NCBI GenBank assembly: GCA_017991275.1 | Contig: JAGNMH010000408.1 | Coordinates: 1-5,648 of the forward strand | Source: Acidobacteriota bacterium | Lineage (GTDB): Bacteria > Acidobacteriota > Blastocatellia > RBC074 | DNA: 5,648 nucleotides | Direction of reading: 5' to 3' | Shown here: in pieces, positions 5,302-5,648 of the stretch | How positions within the stretch are numbered: position 1 is the first letter of the stretch | Layout of the letters: every line of letters begins with the position of its first letter | Program-made: the position numbers and the translations under genes | Notes under the pieces: generated by a model | Databases searched by the model: none | The model's input: only the letters and a program-made list of their open reading frames with translations | What the model was told of the DNA's origin: nothing

Positions 5302-5648
5302 TTACGAACGCTTTCTCATTTGGAATTGCTTGCTGTTGATGATCGCGGCGATCATCGCAGTCAAACGGTAATTATCTTTTGCGGATTCGCGCGCAATCGC
5401 GCGGACGGCTGGCGCGTCATAAGCTTCCAGCCCGCGCCCAAGAGCGTAAGTCATCAATTTTTCGGCGACAGTAGTAATGAATTCGTCGCGGTGATCGGTC
5501 AACAGAATCTTTTTCAATTCAGCAGAGCCGGTGAATGTCTTCCCGTTCGGCAATTTTCCCGAAGCGTCAATCGGCAACCCGGCGTCTTTTGTTCGCCATT
5601 TGCCAATACCGTCATAATTTTCCAGAGCAAAACCAATCGGGTCCATGC
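5302..5648 (-). CDS. DUF1592/DUF1588/DUF1585-type protein, C-terminal end (partial)
   Basis: Only the last 115 codons or so are inside the window; the gene runs off the right edge, so the first Met visible (codon at 5646) is internal. MDPIGFALENYDGIGKWR is the signature after the Cys-x-x-Cys-His-like motif of DUF1588, and the following region, with LTDHRDEF, KLMTYALGRGLE and NSKQFQMRKRS, matches a DUF1585 C-terminus. Full-length members are large exported proteins in which these domains accompany DUF1587, DUF1592, DUF1595 and often a cytochrome c domain. Their role is unknown. Placed directly upstream of DUF1552, this is the usual partner. It ends in TAA at 5304-5302. The heme-binding part cannot be seen here. 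Confidence 0.88.
   Translation of the reverse strand, partial: MDPIGFALENYDGIGKWRTKDAGLPIDASGKLPNGKTFTGSAELKKILLTDHRDEFITTVAEKLMTYALGRGLEAYDAPAVRAIARESAKDNYRLTAMIAAIINSKQFQMRKRS

Overview
The window reads as a stretch of chromosome from a free-living Gram-negative-type bacterium, most likely Acidobacteriota and perhaps class Blastocatellia. That placement is inference. It rests on the DUF1592-family / DUF1552 gene pair (known from Acidobacteria, Planctomycetes and Myxobacteria), the exported DinB-like and ankyrin proteins beside it, and the many palindromic intergenic repeats. All five genes that I accept lie on the minus strand, so transcription runs from the right end to the left.

Right to left: (i) 5302-5648 is the C-terminal end of a DUF1592/DUF1588/DUF1585-type protein whose start lies beyond the window. 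(ii) 3864-5198 is a complete Tat-exported DUF1552 protein. (iii) 3206-3757 is a small DinB-like four-helix protein with a signal peptide. (iv) 1735-3069 is an exported protein made almost entirely of ankyrin repeats. The four are spaced 103, 106 and 136 bp apart. They look like one transcription unit whose products all act outside the cytoplasm. A terminator-like hairpin at 1496-1523 closes it.

(v) 185-1441 is a separate, presumably cytoplasmic gene. It has an N-terminal TIR domain with an intact catalytic glutamate and a C-terminal region resembling the inactive STAND (iSTAND) module of predicted bacterial conflict systems. It is the clearest candidate for an immunity-type gene here. It starts at a GTG with a good ribosome binding site and appears to be its own transcription unit.

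The most striking non-coding feature is that every intergenic gap carries a large inverted repeat, and most are of different sequence families: 20-94 (plus a third unit at 147-161), 1563-1721, 3084-3197, 3781-3848 and 5220-5289. The two TTCGTGG-type palindromes (1563-1721 and 3781-3848) are related to each other. No transposase, RNA gene, CRISPR array or plus-strand gene is supported.
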